A stretch of DNA of 11,400 nucleotides from NCBI GenBank assembly GCA_045126355.1, contig JBGVOE010000078.1:1-11400 (forward strand), given 5' to 3'. The notes below the pieces were generated by a model that searched no databases, was not told the DNA's origin, and saw only the letters and a program-made list of their open reading frames with translations. The position numbers and the translations under genes were made by a program. Positions 1 through 7,369 of the stretch are shown one piece after another. The number at the start of each line of letters is the position of its first letter. Positions within the stretch are counted from its first letter, which is position 1. This DNA comes from CAZSIA01 sp045126355 (GTDB taxonomy: Bacteria > Bacillota_I > Bacilli_A > Acholeplasmatales > Anaeroplasmataceae).

Positions 1-58
1 ACTTACAATTCCATCTAGTATGTGATAAACTAGAATCGTCATTTGGTTTCTTCGCCAT
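1..58 (-). CDS. tnpA: IS200/IS605-family transposase TnpA, N-terminus only
   Basis: Only the first 19 codons lie in the window; the gene runs off the left edge. The minus strand reads MAKKPNDDSSLSHTRWNCK, whose LSHTRWNCK stretch matches the usual start of small Y1 (HUH) transposases of the IS200/IS605 family, in which it normally precedes a KYHIVFxPKYRR segment. TnpA of this family nicks single-stranded DNA at hairpin ends and moves the element by a peel-and-paste mechanism. The ATG at 58-56 is preceded by a strong ribosome binding site, AAGGAGG (67-73), at a normal distance, and by its own promoter. The HUH motif and catalytic tyrosine are outside the window, so activity cannot be judged. 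The identification rests on a short but characteristic N-terminus. Confidence 0.82.
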   Translation of the reverse strand, partial: MAKKPNDDSSLSHTRWNCK

Positions 59-102
59 TTGATAGTCCTCCTTGATATTTGAATTGGTTGCCAGCCATAT
101 TC

Positions 103-132
103 ATTATATCATGGGGGATTTTTATTTAACAA
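103..132 (-). promoter_or_regulatory. Putative tnpA promoter
   Basis: On the minus strand a -35-like TTGTTA (132-127) is followed after 18 bases by a perfect TATAAT -10 box (108-103). Transcription would start near position 96, about 38 bases upstream of the tnpA ATG, leaving room for the AAGGAGG site. The -10 is ideal; the -35 is a partial match. Confidence 0.55.
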
Positions 133-154
133 CGCACGAAGGTACCTCTAGTCA

Positions 155-171
155 CACACGCATAGCGTGTG
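155..171 (-). repeat. Perfect 7-bp hairpin, candidate TnpA recognition hairpin of the IS left end
   Basis: CACACGC and GCGTGTG pair perfectly around a three-base loop, upstream of the tnpA promoter. It is GC-rich in an otherwise AT-rich stretch and has no T-tract on either strand, so it is not an intrinsic terminator. On the minus strand the bases just 5' of the stem are AAAAC. In characterised IS200/IS605 elements this place holds the guide bases that pair with the cleavage site. The assignment comes from position and form, not from sequence identity. Confidence 0.5.
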
Positions 172-177
172 GTTTTA

Positions 178-200
178 ATATTCGGACAAAGCCCGAATAT
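178..200. repeat. 8-bp inverted repeat between nusG terminator and IS left end
   Basis: ATATTCGG (178-185) pairs with CCGAATAT (193-200) around a seven-base loop. It directly follows the T-tract of the nusG terminator in the minus direction. It may be a second left-end hairpin of the IS200/IS605 element, or a piece of the original intergenic region. It lacks a clean T-tract and is not called as a terminator. Confidence 0.4.
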
Positions 201-225
201 AATAAAAAACGCCTTTACGGCGTTT
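201..225 (-). terminator. Intrinsic terminator of the rpmG-secE-nusG unit
   Basis: On the minus strand AAACGCC/GGCGTTT forms a 7-bp stem (225-219 with 213-207) with a five-base loop, followed at once by TTTTTTATT. It starts two bases after the nusG stop codon. Stem, loop size and T-tract are all typical of a Rho-independent terminator. Confidence 0.88.
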
Positions 226-226
226 A

Positions 227-778
227 TTATTCCATACTTTCAATTTTTTTAACTTCAGTAAAAGCAAATTCTGTTGGAGAAGGACGTCCTAAGAATTCAA
301 TTAATACTGTAACGATTTCTTTTTCTTCACTTACAGCTGAAACTTCAACAATCTTATCAGCGAAAGGACCACTTAAAATTTGTACTCTATCTCCAACACG
401 GAAATTGAATACTGGTTTTTCCATTAATCCAATGCTACGTAAGATACCGTTGATTTCATCTGGTGGAAGTGGAACTGGTTTAGCACCTTTACCACTAGAA
501 CCTAAGAAACCAGTAACTTTTGGTGTATTTCTTACAATAAACCATGATTTTTCAGTTACAATCATTTCAACAAATACATAACTTGGGAACATTTTACGAG
601 TTTTAATAACTTTTGTTCCGTCTTTTTTAACATCTTCATATTCTTCTTCTGGAATTAAAACGTTAAAGATGTAATCTTGTTGACCCATCGTTTCGATACG
701 TCTTTCAAGGTCTTCCTTTACAGAATTTTCAAATCCAGAATATGTTTGAATTATATACCATCTTCTGTCGTTATTCAT
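227..778 (-). CDS. nusG: Transcription termination/antitermination factor NusG
   Basis: The 183-residue product has the full NusG layout. An N-terminal NGN domain (about residues 4-110, starting RRWYIIQTYSGFE) binds the clamp-helix region of RNA polymerase. A C-terminal KOW domain follows (about 125-180, with FRVGDRVQILSGPFAD). In the cell it acts on elongating RNA polymerase, modulating pausing and linking transcription to partners such as the ribosome. The length is normal. ATG at 778 has an AGAGGT ribosome binding site and starts 16 bases after the secE stop, as expected for a co-transcribed secE-nusG pair. In most Bacillota rplK-rplA follow nusG; here a terminator and an IS200/IS605 left end follow instead. 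Confidence 0.97.
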   Translation of the reverse strand: MNNDRRWYIIQTYSGFENSVKEDLERRIETMGQQDYIFNVLIPEEEYEDVKKDGTKVIKTRKMFPSYVFVEMIVTEKSWFIVRNTPKVTGFLGSSGKGAKPVPLPPDEINGILRSIGLMEKPVFNFRVGDRVQILSGPFADKIVEVSAVSEEKEIVTVLIEFLGRPSPTEFAFTEVKKIESME

Positions 779-794
779 AAGGTACCTCTACTAA

Positions 795-1217
795 CTAAAA
801 GTTTCTTTCAATAAAACCTAATAACGCACCAATAAATGCTTCGTATAATAAGAACATTAAAGCAATTACAATAATGAAAATAAATACACGAGTTGCATCT
901 GCAACGAATTTAGAAAATGTTGGGAAAGTTAATTTTTTAAACTCAGGGAATGCTGGTCTAAATAATGGAATAGCAAATAGAATGAATCCTACTGCCCCAA
1001 CAATTGTAATAATCCATGCGAATAATGTTGGATAGTTACCAATAACTGGTGTACTTTCGTTAACTGTTAATACTTCTGTGAAAATTAATAAACCTAATGC
1101 AATAGCGATTAAGCTTAATGCACCTAGTAAATAAGTTTCCCATTTGTATTCAGTTGACATGATTTCTTTAATTTTGCTTGGTTTAATTTCGTTAGTATTT
1201 TTTACTTTAATAGCCAT
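795..1217 (-). CDS. secE: Preprotein translocase subunit SecE, with extended N-terminus
   Basis: The position between rpmG and nusG is that of secE in nearly all bacteria. The C-terminal part (about residues 88-140) has the SecE form: an amphipathic stretch with a Pro (FPEFKKLTFPTFSKFVADATRV) leading into one long membrane helix (about 109-135). SecE clamps SecY in the SecYEG protein-conducting channel. At 140 residues it is about twice the usual Gram-positive length of roughly 60. The extra part holds two further hydrophobic segments (about 30-50 and 66-86), giving three predicted membrane spans as in E. coli SecE, though sequence similarity there was not evident. ATG at 1217 has a strong GGAGG site, 18 bases after rpmG. 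Confidence 0.85.
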   Translation of the reverse strand: MAIKVKNTNEIKPSKIKEIMSTEYKWETYLLGALSLIAIALGLLIFTEVLTVNESTPVIGNYPTLFAWIITIVGAVGFILFAIPLFRPAFPEFKKLTFPTFSKFVADATRVFIFIIVIALMFLLYEAFIGALLGFIERNF

Positions 1218-1235
1218 TTTTATGTTCCTCCGATT

Positions 1236-1385
1236 TTATTTTGTCTCTTTATGTAACGTGTGTTTATTACACTTTGGACAAAATTTTTTTATTTCCAAAC
1301 GCTTAGAACCCAATATTTTATTTTTTGTTGTATTGTAGTTTCTGCTAAGACATTCTTCACACACTAAAATTATTTTTTCTCGCAT
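1236..1385 (-). CDS. rpmG: 50S ribosomal protein L33
   Basis: This 49-codon gene encodes MREKIILVCEECLSRNY at its start and ends in a lysine-rich tail. Two cysteine pairs, CEEC (residues 9-12) and CPKC (36-39), form the zinc-binding knuckle of the cysteine-containing L33 form. The protein is part of the large ribosomal subunit near the E site. It lies directly upstream of secE-nusG, the usual place of an rpmG copy in Bacillota. ATG at 1385 follows an AAGGGTGG ribosome binding site, and a strong promoter lies about 35 bases further up. Length is normal for the family. Confidence 0.94.
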   Translation of the reverse strand: MREKIILVCEECLSRNYNTTKNKILGSKRLEIKKFCPKCNKHTLHKETK

Positions 1386-1418
1386 ATAAAAAAACCACCC
1401 TTAAAAAGTGTCATAGTT

Positions 1419-1447
1419 ATTTTAGCATTAACCATGACTTTAGTCAA
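1419..1447 (-). promoter_or_regulatory. Promoter of the rpmG-secE-nusG unit
   Basis: The minus strand has TTGACT (1447-1442), a 17-base spacer and TAAAAT (1424-1419), one mismatch from consensus in each box. It lies in the 69-base gap between the sigma-factor stop and rpmG. Transcription would start near 1412, giving a leader of about 26 bases. A short inverted repeat, TGACT-TT-AGTCA (1435-1446), overlaps the -35 box; it may be chance. Confidence 0.85.
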
Positions 1448-1454
1448 TTAATTT

Positions 1455-2003
1455 TTATAAATTAAGCTTATCTTTAACCTTACAGCGAAGTAAATAGATA
1501 TGATTGTATACATCCTTTACACTCATGTTATGTTTTTTGGCATATTCTTTAACAGATACACCTTGGATAAAGACTTGATTTAAAATGCTACTTTTAATAT
1601 TATCAAGCTTAATTTCTTTTACTTCTTTTAATCGAGCTTCATAAATCATTTCATCTAATATTTCCCCATTCGAACTTACAATAGTTTCTTCCAAATAAGA
1701 TACAGAATGAAGACGATGATTTTCATTATAAAGCAAGCGCATAATTCTTCTTTCAATCACAAGTTCTAAAAATCTACATAAACTTTTTCCGTAACTATCA
1801 TCATACTTACGTATTGCATCTAAAACAGACATTCTTAACTCTTGAAAGAAATCATTAAAACAATTGGAAGAAATATTAAACTTTAATAGTTTAGCATTAA
1901 TCAGATTATCATATTTTTCCATTAAAATATATAAAGCTTCTTCAGAATGCCAATCTAATAAATACAATAATTCATAGTCGTTATAATTTTTATACTTTTT
2001 CAA
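1455..2003 (-). CDS. Divergent sigma-70 family factor at the sigH position
   Basis: The 182-residue product has a sigma region 2-like part (about residues 20-96), with NDFFQELRMSVLDAIRKYDD resembling the core-binding and -10 recognition helices of SigH-type factors. A region 4-like helix-turn-helix follows (about 145-175, VKEYAKKHNMSVKDVYNHIYLL). It directs RNA polymerase to a subset of promoters, though which ones is unknown. In Bacillus the gene between rlmB and rpmGB is sigH, and the match in place and size supports a SigH-related origin, but the sequence has diverged and I do not assign the symbol. The first in-frame start is TTG at 2003; its GGA sits only one base upstream, too close for good initiation. 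It begins 4 bases after the rlmB stop, so coupled and weak translation is likely. rae1 (yacP), usual in this gap, is missing. Confidence 0.75.
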   Translation of the reverse strand: MKKYKNYNDYELLYLLDWHSEEALYILMEKYDNLINAKLLKFNISSNCFNDFFQELRMSVLDAIRKYDDSYGKSLCRFLELVIERRIMRLLYNENHRLHSVSYLEETIVSSNGEILDEMIYEARLKEVKEIKLDNIKSSILNQVFIQGVSVKEYAKKHNMSVKDVYNHIYLLRCKVKDKLNL

Positions 2004-2007
2004 ATCC

Positions 2008-2718
2008 TTATTCTTCGGATTGACTCATAAGTGCATAAATCATAATACCCGCACTTACGCTAGCGTTTAATGAATTAACATGACCGGTCATCGGAATTTT
2101 TACTAGAAAGTCACAGTTTTTAGCAACTAAATTACTTATTCCATACCCTTCAGATCCAATTACTAAAGCAAGGTTACGATCATTTTTAACATCGCTTATA
2201 TTTTGATTAGCACTTGCATCTGTTCCGATAACCCAAAAGTTATTTTTCTTTAATTTATCAATTGTTTGATTAATGTTACTTACAGTAACAATAGGAGTAT
2301 AAAAAATAGCTCCTGTAGAAACCTTTACAACAGTTTCTGTAATACCAATACTATTTTTATTTGGAATAATAATAGCATCAACACTAAATGCATCACAACT
2401 TCTAATAATTGCACCCAAATTATTAGGATCATTTAACTTATCCAAAATTAAGAATAATTGTCTTTTTTCTTGATTAATTACATCTTCTAATGCATAGTTT
2501 TTGAAGTTTTCAATATTAGCTCCATATCCTTGATGTAAGCCATCAAACATTTGATTCATTTGATGTTTATCAAGAATATGAACTTTAATCTTTCTTTGAT
2601 TTAATTTATTAAGAAAAGATGCATCAGATTTAGCTACATCTTCTCTTAAATAAACTTCATAAATTTTATGATTTGATCTTAATGCTTCATAAAGCACGTT
2701 TTTTCCGTATACCTTCAT
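2008..2718 (-). CDS. rlmB: 23S rRNA (guanosine-2'-O-)-methyltransferase, TrmH/SpoU family
   Basis: The 236-residue product fits RlmB, which methylates the 2'-O of G2251 (E. coli numbering) in 23S rRNA using S-adenosylmethionine. An N-terminal substrate-binding domain (about residues 1-75, starting VYGKNVLYEAL) is followed by the SPOUT knotted domain. Its three motifs are visible: NNLGAIIRSCDAF (99-111, with the conserved Asn and Arg106), VIGSEGYGIS (186-195) and IPMTGHVNSLNASVSAGI (208-225). The symbol also rests on its place downstream of mrnC, as in Bacillus; TrmH paralogues with other RNA targets look similar. ATG at 2718 follows AGAGGT, and the gene starts 14 bases after the ATPase stop, so co-transcription is likely. 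Confidence 0.9.
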   Translation of the reverse strand: MKVYGKNVLYEALRSNHKIYEVYLREDVAKSDASFLNKLNQRKIKVHILDKHQMNQMFDGLHQGYGANIENFKNYALEDVINQEKRQLFLILDKLNDPNNLGAIIRSCDAFSVDAIIIPNKNSIGITETVVKVSTGAIFYTPIVTVSNINQTIDKLKKNNFWVIGTDASANQNISDVKNDRNLALVIGSEGYGISNLVAKNCDFLVKIPMTGHVNSLNASVSAGIMIYALMSQSEE

Positions 2719-2732
2719 AAATTACCTCTAAA

Positions 2733-5636
2733 TTATTCTTCTTTAATTTTTCTTAAAATATTTACAAAGTAACTTATTAATTTCTTAAATGAATCTTTAA
2801 AACTTTCTAAGAAACGAATGAATGGATATGTCGCTTGCATCAAACATACCATGAACAAGAACGCTTCAATATTCATTCTATGTACATAATAAGATTCAGG
2901 TAAGTATGAAAGTCTAAATGGTAATATTTGAACTATATCAAAAATGTTTGGAGTAAATAATACAAGTAGAACAGCTAATGTAACCATTGCGAAGAATAGA
3001 ATTCTTCTAACAACATTAAATGGTCTACAAACTTTAAATAATACTGTAAAACATGTAAATGTCGCATTTAAAACGATAATAGTTCTAATTTCGTCCTCTG
3101 TTAAAGGAACACCTAATTTATTAATAAAGAATACCATAGCTGTTGTCATCGCAATTGATAACGCACCAGGAAGGGCATTTTTAATGACGTTAACAATAAA
3201 CTTACCGCTAACCTTACTATTGTTAGATTCAAGCGCTAAGATAAATGATGGAATACCAGTAACACAAATGTCGATAATAATTAATTGATTTGTTTGAATT
3301 GGATATTCATGTTCTAAACTAAAGATACAGTATAGTGCTAATAGTAAGCTAAAGATTGTCTTAGTTAAGAATAATGAGGCAACTCTTTGAACGTTATTAA
3401 TTACACGTCTACCTTCAGCAACAACTTTTGGCATTGAACCAAAGTTAGAATCTAATAATACTAAGTGACTGACATTACGAGCAGCATCAGACCCACTTCC
3501 TAAAGAAATAGAACAATCTGCTTCTCTTAAAGCTAAGATATCGTTAACACCATCACCAGTCATAGCAACAGTTTTTCCTAACTCTTTTAATGTTGTAACT
3601 AATAATTTCTTTTGAGCAGGTGATACACGTCCAAAGACAGTATATTTAGTAGCAGCTCTAATAACTTCTTTATCAGTTAAACCTTCTAAAGAAATATATT
3701 GATCTGCATTATCAATTCCAGCACGTTCACTAATTTTAGAAACTGTTAAAGGATTATCCCCTGAAATTACTTTAACTTCAACACCAGAACGTTTGAAATA
3801 AGCAATAGTTTCTATCGCATCAGGTCTAATTGTATCTTCAATTAAAATTAGGGCAACAGGTTGTAATTGGCCATCAATTTTATTTCCTACAATTGTTCCT
3901 TCTGTATGTGCTAAACATAGTACGCGGTATCCATTAGCAGCCGCTTCATTAACATCTTTAGCAATTAGACTATAATTGTTTGTTAATACAAATTCTGGCG
4001 CACCTAAAACAAATGTTCCATATTTTTCAAATTCAACCGCACTGTATTTTCTAGCACTACTAAACGGAATAAAGTTACGATGTTTAATCTTTTTATTTCG
4101 ACCAAACTTTTCTTCTAATGCTTTAGACGTTACGTTAGTTTCATTTAAAACATTTTGCATTGCAGAATAAATATTTTTTACATTTAGTCCAGGTTTAGTT
4201 GGATATTCAATTACATCTTTAACATACATTGTTCCATCTGTAATTGTACCAGTTTTATCTAAACATAAAACATCAACACGAGCTAACATTTCAATACAAT
4301 ATAATTCTTGTACTAATGTATTATTTTGAGCTAATCTAATAACACCAACTGCTAAAGCAATACTTGTTAATAAGAATAATCCTGAAGGAATCATACCAAT
4401 AACAGCACCACTTGTTTTAATAACAGCCGCTTCATAAATTTCGCCTTCAAAAACTAAACCTTGATTTTGAGTCATAAACACTAAAATACCTAAAGGTATA
4501 ATAATAACGGCAACAACTCTAATCAAATGCGTTAAAGTATTTAATAAATCAGATTTAGGTTTACGATATTTCTTTGCTTGACTTGTAAGCTTTTCAATAT
4601 AATTATCTTTTCCTACTCGTTCTACACGGGCTTTACAATTACCACTAACAACAAACGATCCAGCATATAATATATCGCCCGCTTTTTTAGTGATTGCATC
4701 ACTTTCACCAGTAAGTAGTGATTCATTAACTTCAATACCGCCTTCAATTAAAATAGCGTCAGAAGGAATTTGATTTCCACTTGATAGACATAAAATATCA
4801 TCTAATACTACCTCAGAAACACTAATATCATAAGTATCTCCATCACGTAGAATTACCGCATTTGGAGCTGATAGAATTGAAAGTTTATCAATAACGTTTT
4901 TAGATCTTATTTCTTGGACAATACTAATTACCATATTTGCTGTAACAATCACGATAAAGAAAATATATTTCCAAGCACCCCAACCTTTTACAGAAATAAT
5001 CCACGCAGCAATTGCGAAGTTTAAAAGGTTAAAGAATGTAAAGATATTTGAAAGAATAATTGTTGGAATCGTTTTTGTTGAACCAACATTTTTTGTATTC
5101 GCTAATCCTTGAGCTTGACGATGTTCAACAACCTCACTAGATAAACCAGTATTTAAATCTGTATTATAACGAATAATTTTCTTTACTTTCTTCTTTTCTT
5201 TAACAAGTTGTACATAGGCAGCGTTATCGCCTTCTAAGATTTTCTTTTCAACTTGCATTTCATGTTTTCTTTTTGCGTAAGCTAATTGTTTTCTTGATGG
5301 TTTAGTTTTCTTTTTTATTTTTTCTTTTTCAAATTTCAAAGCTTCAACTAAAACATTCTCTTCATCATAAACAGGTAGATTGTTTTTCTTGATTGCTTCA
5401 TCAACCATTTTCTCAGGACTTAGTCTTTTTCTTCTTTTTAATTTTGGAACTATTTCTTCTATAACTTCTTCATTGCTAGCTTCTTCACCAACATTTACAA
5501 CTTCCATATCAGGCTCAGAAACAACTTCTACTTGTTCTTCGACCTCATCTACTGTGTTTTTAGGAGTTGATTCATCCAAAACTTCAACACTCGGCTCAGA
5601 AACAGCTTCTTTAATAGTTACACGTTTTCTTGCCAT
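2733..5636 (-). CDS. P-type cation-transporting ATPase (CtpE-like) with long charged N-terminal extension
   Basis: The 967-residue membrane protein has the whole P-type ATPase core. The actuator motif TGES is at 309-312. M4 carries IPSGL (about 416-420), the phosphorylated Asp460 lies in DKTGT, and the nucleotide domain has FSSARK and LGAPE (525-548). The hinge motif is TGDGVND (693-699). About ten membrane segments are predicted (M1 about 192-214, M2 about 222-241, M3-M4 about 371-435, M5-M10 from about 770). The IPSGLFLLTS and LGAPE sequences recall the CtpE group, of which the mycobacterial member is linked to Ca2+ uptake; the ion here is an inference. Residues 1-155 precede the usual start of the family: an acidic stretch (about 10-62) and then a lysine-rich, probably helical stretch (65-155). 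ATG at 5636 has a strong GAGGAGGG site and overlaps mrnC by 19 bases. Confidence 0.93.
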   Translation of the reverse strand: MARKRVTIKEAVSEPSVEVLDESTPKNTVDEVEEQVEVVSEPDMEVVNVGEEASNEEVIEEIVPKLKRRKRLSPEKMVDEAIKKNNLPVYDEENVLVEALKFEKEKIKKKTKPSRKQLAYAKRKHEMQVEKKILEGDNAAYVQLVKEKKKVKKIIRYNTDLNTGLSSEVVEHRQAQGLANTKNVGSTKTIPTIILSNIFTFFNLLNFAIAAWIISVKGWGAWKYIFFIVIVTANMVISIVQEIRSKNVIDKLSILSAPNAVILRDGDTYDISVSEVVLDDILCLSSGNQIPSDAILIEGGIEVNESLLTGESDAITKKAGDILYAGSFVVSGNCKARVERVGKDNYIEKLTSQAKKYRKPKSDLLNTLTHLIRVVAVIIIPLGILVFMTQNQGLVFEGEIYEAAVIKTSGAVIGMIPSGLFLLTSIALAVGVIRLAQNNTLVQELYCIEMLARVDVLCLDKTGTITDGTMYVKDVIEYPTKPGLNVKNIYSAMQNVLNETNVTSKALEEKFGRNKKIKHRNFIPFSSARKYSAVEFEKYGTFVLGAPEFVLTNNYSLIAKDVNEAAANGYRVLCLAHTEGTIVGNKIDGQLQPVALILIEDTIRPDAIETIAYFKRSGVEVKVISGDNPLTVSKISERAGIDNADQYISLEGLTDKEVIRAATKYTVFGRVSPAQKKLLVTTLKELGKTVAMTGDGVNDILALREADCSISLGSGSDAARNVSHLVLLDSNFGSMPKVVAEGRRVINNVQRVASLFLTKTIFSLLLALYCIFSLEHEYPIQTNQLIIIDICVTGIPSFILALESNNSKVSGKFIVNVIKNALPGALSIAMTTAMVFFINKLGVPLTEDEIRTIIVLNATFTCFTVLFKVCRPFNVVRRILFFAMVTLAVLLVLFTPNIFDIVQILPFRLSYLPESYYVHRMNIEAFLFMVCLMQATYPFIRFLESFKDSFKKLISYFVNILRKIKEE

Positions 5637-6019
5637 ATCAAACCCTCCTCTACAATTTTTATAACGATATCTAAAATTTCATCTAGACGTTCTATTTTGT
5701 TTTCTAAATATAAATACCCAATCATCGCTTCAAAACCAGTAGCTTTCTTATAAGAAATAACACTGATTGAACGACGATTTTTACTGTGACCAGAGTTTCT
5801 CCCTCGTTTAAAGTAAGAAATCTCTTCTTCAGTTATTAAATTTTCTTTAATCAAATAGTCGATTATTTTAGCTTGGTTTTCACCGCTTGTAAACTTAACC
5901 GCATATTTATGTAGTTTATTTACATCTTGATAACCTGTAGATAAAATATATTCTCGTATCCTAAGTTCATAAATGGCATCGCCAACATAGGCTAATGTTT
6001 CCCCATTATATAAAATCAT
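5618..6019 (-). CDS. mrnC: Ribonuclease Mini-III
   Basis: The 133-residue product is a lone RNase III catalytic domain without a double-stranded RNA binding domain, as in Mini-III. Its signature LAYVGDAIYE (residues 9-18, catalytic Asp14) and the second acidic site in FEAMIGYLYL (about Glu97) bind the metal ions. The basic loop YFKRGRNSGHSKNRR (69-83) is a family trait. In B. subtilis Mini-III trims the ends of 23S rRNA precursor as a dimer. ATG at 6019 overlaps the cysS stop in an ATGA arrangement, with an AGAGGT site inside cysS, so translation is probably coupled. cysS-mrnC adjacency is conserved across Bacillota. Confidence 0.95.
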   Translation of the reverse strand: MILYNGETLAYVGDAIYELRIREYILSTGYQDVNKLHKYAVKFTSGENQAKIIDYLIKENLITEEEISYFKRGRNSGHSKNRRSISVISYKKATGFEAMIGYLYLENKIERLDEILDIVIKIVEEGLIWQENV

Positions 6020-7338
6020 AGTATACCTCTTTCGATTAATACTTGGCGATATTCATCAGCTTTAGCGAAGTCTTTATTATTTCTAGCTTCTTGCCATAAA
6101 TTATAAACAGCCCTATCATCAGCAGATAATTTATTGTATGGGAAAGTAAATCCAAACACATCTAAAATCTCTACTAATGTGTTAAATTTAATAGCTAAAT
6201 TTTGATAGTCTTTAGAACGAATTAATACATTAATATCTTTAACTAATTGTAAAATCAGTGTATAAACATTTGGTGTATTAAAGTCATCATTCATAAATTC
6301 TTTAAACTCATTAATAACATTCACATCTTTTTCACTTGATGAAATCATATTTAAATCTAATGTGAAAGAGGCTTGTAAATAAGCTCTTTTAATCTTTTCA
6401 TAATCTTTAACATAACTTTCAAAAAGTTCATCTGAAAAATTTACTTGATTACGATAATTTTGCATTGAAATGAATAATCTATAAGGTAAAATCTTATCTC
6501 CTAAATCATCAACGATAACTGTATTACCTAAAGATTTACTCATCTTTTCACCGTTAATTCCTAAACGCCCTACATGCATAAAGTATTTTGATAAATCTTC
6601 ATGATGTACTGCTCTATATTGAGCGATTTCATTTTCATGGTGTGGGAATCTTAAATCAAATCCACCACCATGAATATCAATTGATTGATGGAAAATATCT
6701 TCAATCATACATACACATTCAGTATGCCAACCAGGTCTACCCATACCAAATGGACTATCCCACTTAATACCAACTTCAGTCTTTTTCCATAAAGCGAAGT
6801 CACCTGGATTTTCTTTTTTACTATCTACATCAATTCTTACACCTGTATCTAATTGATCTAGTTTTTGTTTACTTAATGCACCATATTCTTCTAACTTAGC
6901 TACACGGAAGTAAACATCACCATCGACAGTATAAGCATAACCATCTTCGATTAATTTACTAATGAACTTAATCATTTGATCCATATAGTTAGTAGCGTAA
7001 GGAACATGATCTGGTAAATTACAACCAAGTTCTTTAACATTTTTTAAAAATACATCAGCATAATGATGAGCATAACTAATTTCATCTTGATTATTTTTAA
7101 TCGCACTTGCGATAATCTTATCATCAACATCTGTAATGTTTGAAGCATATGTAACTTCATATCCTAAATATGTTAAGTAACGTTTTACAATATCAAAAAA
7201 CACAACTGGTCTAGCATTACCGATGTGAATTTTATTATATACTGTAGGTCCACAAACATACATAGTAACTTTGCCTTCATTAATAGGCTTAAAATCTTCA
7301 ATTTTATTTGATAATGAATTATAGATGCGTAATCCCAT
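6016..7338 (-). CDS. cysS: Cysteinyl-tRNA synthetase
   Basis: The 440-residue product charges tRNA-Cys with cysteine in the cytoplasm. The class I signature PTVYNKIHIGNARP contains the HIGH-like HIGN (38-41), and the second ATP site KMSKS is at 265-269. The zinc ligands that give cysteine specificity are visible: Cys29, Cys208, His233 and Glu237. It is slightly shorter than the common length of about 465. I chose ATG at 7338 because GAGGTG lies seven bases upstream and MGLRIYNSLSNKIEDF is the normal family start; an open frame reaches further up to 7392 but that part looks non-coding and overlaps the promoter. The TGA stop overlaps the mrnC start. No T-box leader is present, although cysS often has one in Bacillota. 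Confidence 0.97.
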   Translation of the reverse strand: MGLRIYNSLSNKIEDFKPINEGKVTMYVCGPTVYNKIHIGNARPVVFFDIVKRYLTYLGYEVTYASNITDVDDKIIASAIKNNQDEISYAHHYADVFLKNVKELGCNLPDHVPYATNYMDQMIKFISKLIEDGYAYTVDGDVYFRVAKLEEYGALSKQKLDQLDTGVRIDVDSKKENPGDFALWKKTEVGIKWDSPFGMGRPGWHTECVCMIEDIFHQSIDIHGGGFDLRFPHHENEIAQYRAVHHEDLSKYFMHVGRLGINGEKMSKSLGNTVIVDDLGDKILPYRLFISMQNYRNQVNFSDELFESYVKDYEKIKRAYLQASFTLDLNMISSSEKDVNVINEFKEFMNDDFNTPNVYTLILQLVKDINVLIRSKDYQNLAIKFNTLVEILDVFGFTFPYNKLSADDRAVYNLWQEARNNKDFAKADEYRQVLIERGIL

Positions 7339-7369
7339 AAAAAAACACCTCAAAAATATTATATATTTT

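Larger units (their letters stand above)
1..200 (-). mobile_element. Left end of an IS200/IS605-type element (boundary approximate)
   Basis: This stretch holds the start of tnpA, its promoter and one or two perfect hairpins, and it lies just beyond the nusG terminator. IS200/IS605 elements have no terminal inverted repeats; their ends are subterminal hairpins recognised by TnpA, and the left end lies upstream of tnpA, as here. The outer boundary could not be fixed. It should lie somewhere between the hairpin at 155-171 and the terminator T-tract near 204. The cleavage tetra- or pentanucleotide was not identified with confidence. Confidence 0.6.

Noticed and set aside
72..581. A 169-codon plus-strand open frame across the nusG 3' half and the IS left end
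   Set aside because: It is antisense to nusG, crosses the terminator and hairpins, and has no family resemblance.
139..790. A 12-base identical stretch, AAGGTACCTCTA, at 139-150 (IS left end) and 779-790 (nusG ribosome binding site)
   Set aside because: A 12-base match is expected by chance in a window this long, and AGAGGT is a common ribosome binding site here. The flanks do not match.
1435..1446. Inverted repeat TGACT-TT-AGTCA over the -35 box of the rpmG promoter as an operator
   Set aside because: Five-base arms in AT-rich DNA are common and one arm is simply the -35 consensus; noted only in the promoter entry.
6016..6018. TGA at the end of cysS read as Trp (mycoplasma code)
   Set aside because: Trp is encoded by TGG in the genes checked, cysS has a normal end at this TGA, and the ATGA overlap with mrnC is a standard arrangement.
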